Shown: positions 61,889 to 64,000 of the stretch, piece after piece
How positions within the stretch are numbered: the stretch's first letter is position 1
Layout of the letters: the number at the start of each line of letters is the position of its first letter
Assembly: GCA_963556195.1 (NCBI GenBank)
Contig: CAUVYP010001207.1
Span: 477,001 to 541,000 of the forward strand
From: Sepiola atlantica
Lineage: Eukaryota; Mollusca; Cephalopoda; Sepiida; Sepiolidae
Direction of reading: 5' to 3'
DNA length: 64,000 nucleotides
The notes under the pieces: generated by a model
Told to the model about the DNA's origin: nothing
The model's input: the letters and a program-made list of their open reading frames with translations, nothing else
Database searches by the model: none
Program-made: the position numbers and the translations under genes

Positions 61889-63729
61889 GTAAATAGATGA
61901 CTTTGTTCAAGTTGCGGATACTTAATGTTTGAAAATAGATGATATCGTTTAAAGTCGGATTCTAAAGCATTGTAAATAGATGACTTTGTTCTAGTTGCGG
62001 ATACTTAAGGTTTGAAAATAGATGATATCGTTTAAAGTCGGATTCTAAAGCATTGTAAATAGATGACTTTGTTCAAGTTGCAGATTCTTAAAGTAGTAAA
62101 ATAGATTATATCGTTTAAAGTCGGATTCTAAATCATTGTAAATAGATGACTTTGTTCAAGTTGCCGATTGTTAAGGTTTGAAAATAGATTATATAGTTTA
62201 AAGTACGATTCTAAAGCATTGTAAGTAGATGACTTTATTACAGTTGCGGATTCTTAAGGTTTGAAAATAGATGACATTGTTTAAAGTCGCATTCTAAAGC
62301 ATTGTAAATAGATGACTTTGTTCAAGTTGCGGATTCTTAAGGTTTGAAAATAGATGATATCGGTAAATTTCGGATTCTAAAGCATTGTAAATAGATGACT
62401 TTGTTCAAGTTGCGGATTCTTAAGGTTTGAAAATAGATGATATCACTTAAAGTCGGATTCTAAAGCATTGTAAATAGATGACTTTGTTAAAGTTGCGGAT
62501 TCTTAAGGTTTGAAAATAGATGATATCGTTTAAAGTCGGATTCTAAAGCATTGTAAATAGATGACTTTGTTCAAGTTGCGGATTCTTAAGGTTTGAAAAT
62601 AGATTATATCGTTTAAAGTCGGATTCTAAAGCATTGTAAATAAATGACTTTGTTCAAGTTGCGGATTCTTAAGGGGGTGAAAATAGATGATATCGTTTAA
62701 AGTCGGATTCTAAAGCATTGTAAATAGATGACTTTGTTTAAGTTGCGGATTCTTAAGGTTTGAAAATAGAAGATAATGTTTCAAAGTAGGATTCAAAAGC
62801 ATTGTAAATAGATGACTTCGTTCAAGTTGCGGATTCTTAAGGTTTTAAATCAGATGATATCGTTGCAAGTGTGATTCTAAAGCATTGTAAATAGATGACT
62901 TTGTTCAAGTTGCGGATTCTTAAGGTTTGAAAATCGATGATATCGTTTGAAGTCGGATTCTTAAGCATTGTAAATAAATGACTTTGTTCAAGTTGCGGAT
63001 TCTTAAGGTTTGAAAATAGATGATATCGGTTTAAGTCGGATTCTAAAGCATTGTAAATAGATGACTTTGTTCCAGTTGCGGATTCTTAAGGTTTGAAAAT
63101 AGATGATATCGTTTAAAGTCGGATTCTAACGCATTGTAAATAGATGACTTTGTTCAAGTTGCGGATTCTTAAGGTTTGAAACTAGAAGATAATGTTTAAA
63201 GTAGGATTCAAAAGCATTGTAAATAGATGACTTCGTTCAAGTTGCGGATTCTTAAGGTTTTAAATCAGATGATATCGTTGCAAGTGTAGTTCTAAAGCAT
63301 TGTAAATAGATGACTTTGTTCAAGTTGGGGATTCTTAAGGTTTGAAAATCGATGATATCGTTTGAAGTCGGATTCTAAAGCATTGTAAATAGATGACTTT
63401 GTTCAAGTTGCCGATTTTTAAGCTTTTAAAAAAGATGATATGTTTTAAAGTCGGATTTAAAAGCATTGTAAATAGATGACTTTGTTCAAGTTGCGGATTC
63501 TTGATGTTTGAAAATAGATGATATCGTTTAAAGTCGGATTCTAAAGCATTGTAAATAGATTACTTTGTTCAAGTGGGTGATTCATAATGTTTAAAAATCG
63601 ATGATATCGTTTAAAGTCTGATTCTAAAGCATTGTAAATCTTTGACTTTGTTCAAGTTGCGGATTCTTGATGTTTGAAAATAGATGATATCGTTTAAAGT
63701 CGGATTCTAAAGCATTGTAAATAGATGAC
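61820..63729 (+). repeat. HOR6 second unit (1,910 bp, 23 monomers)
   Basis: It is bounded by tttgttagtg at 61820 and 63730. aagtgggtga at 61661 and 63571, and gttgcaagtg at 61367 and 63277, confirm 1,910 bp. The left part also contains 62671-62868, a copy of the gggggtgaaaatag to caagtgtgattc series of 59104-59300. From 62966 it follows 60311 onward at a 2,655-bp offset, so this unit is a mosaic of the preceding one. Confidence 0.75.
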
Positions 63730-63798
63730 TTTGTTAGTGTTGCGGATCCGAAATGTTTGACAACAGATGATATCGTTTAAGTCGGATTCTAAAGCATT
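63717..63798 (+). repeat. Divergent 82-bp monomer with a BamHI site (4th of 4)
   Basis: Same type, 1,910 bp after the previous one. The next monomer has cgttgttcaag in place of ctttgttcaag. Confidence 0.85.
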
Positions 63799-64000
63799 GT
63801 AAATAGATGACGTTGTTCAAGTTGCGGATACTTAATGTTTGAAAATAGATGATATCGTTTAAAGTCGGATTCTAAAGCATTGTAAATAGATGACTTTGTT
63901 CTAGTTGCGGATACTTAAGGTTTGAAAATAGATGATATCGTTTAAAGTCGGATTCTAAAGCATTGTAAATAGATGACTTTGTTCAAGTTGCAGATTCTTA
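63730..64000 (+). repeat. HOR6 third unit, cut by the window end
   Basis: It repeats 61820-62090 and 58585-58855 in order: the divergent monomer, a cgttgttcaag monomer with ggatacttaatg, a ttctagttgcgg monomer, then a cagattctta monomer at the window edge. The array clearly continues beyond the window. Confidence 0.8.

Larger units (their letters stand above)
1..64000 (+). repeat. 83-bp satellite array filling the whole window
   Basis: The 83-bp unit repeats head to tail from the first base to the last, about 770 copies by length, with no break by unique sequence. Each unit opens with gtaaatagatgac, passes through ttgcggattcttaagg, then gaaaatagatgatatcg, and ends with cggattctaaagcatt. Orientation is constant; I saw no inverted block. 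Most copies differ from the consensus at a few bases. Length variants are mostly 1-4 bp, plus one recurring 15-bp deletion. No mobile element, target-site duplication, poly-A tail or simple-sequence tract interrupts it. Such long, pure, multi-layered arrays are known from eukaryotic centromeres and heterochromatin; placing it there is inference. The strand label is only the direction in which I read the monomer. Confidence 0.98.

Noticed and set aside
24840..63260. CENP-B box in the gacttcgttcaagttgcgga variant
   Set aside because: TTCG, an A at the right place and a CGG are present, but the CGG lies two bases too far and the final G is missing. The consensus monomer has no TTCG. I do not call it a CENP-B box, though a relative with altered spacing cannot be excluded.
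1..64000. CRISPR array (regular short repeats)
   Set aside because: There are no unique spacers: the whole 83 bp repeats, including what would be the spacer. No cas genes and no leader.
1..64000. Transposon, LTR or integrated virus
   Set aside because: No terminal repeats, target duplications, poly-A or coding remains; every stretch reads as the 83-bp monomer.
1..64000. tRNA, rRNA or other structured RNA genes
   Set aside because: No conserved tRNA boxes or rRNA motifs were seen, and no interval departs from the satellite long enough to hold one.

Overview
The window is tandem satellite DNA from end to end. I see no gene, RNA gene, transposon or unique sequence. The basic unit is an 83-bp monomer, all copies in one orientation, about 770 copies in 64 kb. 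A clean consensus copy lies at 1243-1325. It is 31% G+C (26 of 83) and is itself an old dimer: a 42-bp half (1243-1284) and a 41-bp half (1285-1325) agree at about 30 of 42 aligned positions. This is typical of a eukaryotic centromeric, pericentromeric or heterochromatic satellite block. I do not recognise the family and cannot name the organism.

On top of the monomer there are several higher-order repeats (HORs), defined by rare variants that recur at fixed distances. From 1 to about 24.3 kb a large HOR (HOR1) dominates. Its fullest copy is 7,289 bp (about 88 monomers, 14926-22214). The preceding copies of 6,460 bp (8466-14925) and 5,963 bp (2503-8465) have lost blocks of 10 and 16 monomers. 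Each copy holds an internal 1,489-bp tandem duplication. Two related 2,072-bp segments bracket the array. From 24.3 to 28.3 kb monomers are more diverged and loosely ordered. HOR2 (2,321 bp, 28 monomers) fills about 28.3-34.8 kb. A short 1,313-bp HOR (HOR3) lies at about 35-37 kb. The stretch 37.1-38.1 kb is a displaced copy of 26.5-27.6 kb. HOR4 (4,793 bp, 58 monomers) fills about 39.4-51.9 kb and passes into a 2,058-bp repeat at 49.9-53.9 kb. HOR5 (3.2-3.3 kb) covers about 53.0-58.7 kb and contains a very young 497-498-bp tandem duplication. HOR6 (1,910 and 3,235-bp spacings) runs to the window end.

Copies differ almost only by whole monomer blocks or by point changes inherited by all copies of a block. 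That is the expected mark of unequal exchange and local amplification. Coding is excluded on the + strand because the opening 12 bases of nearly every monomer hold TAA, TAG and TGA in three different frames. The few short open frames on the - strand are by-products of the repeat. A function (centromere, heterochromatin, satellite RNA) cannot be read from the sequence alone. All boundaries were found by eye from marker variants and are approximate to about one monomer unless a spacing is given.
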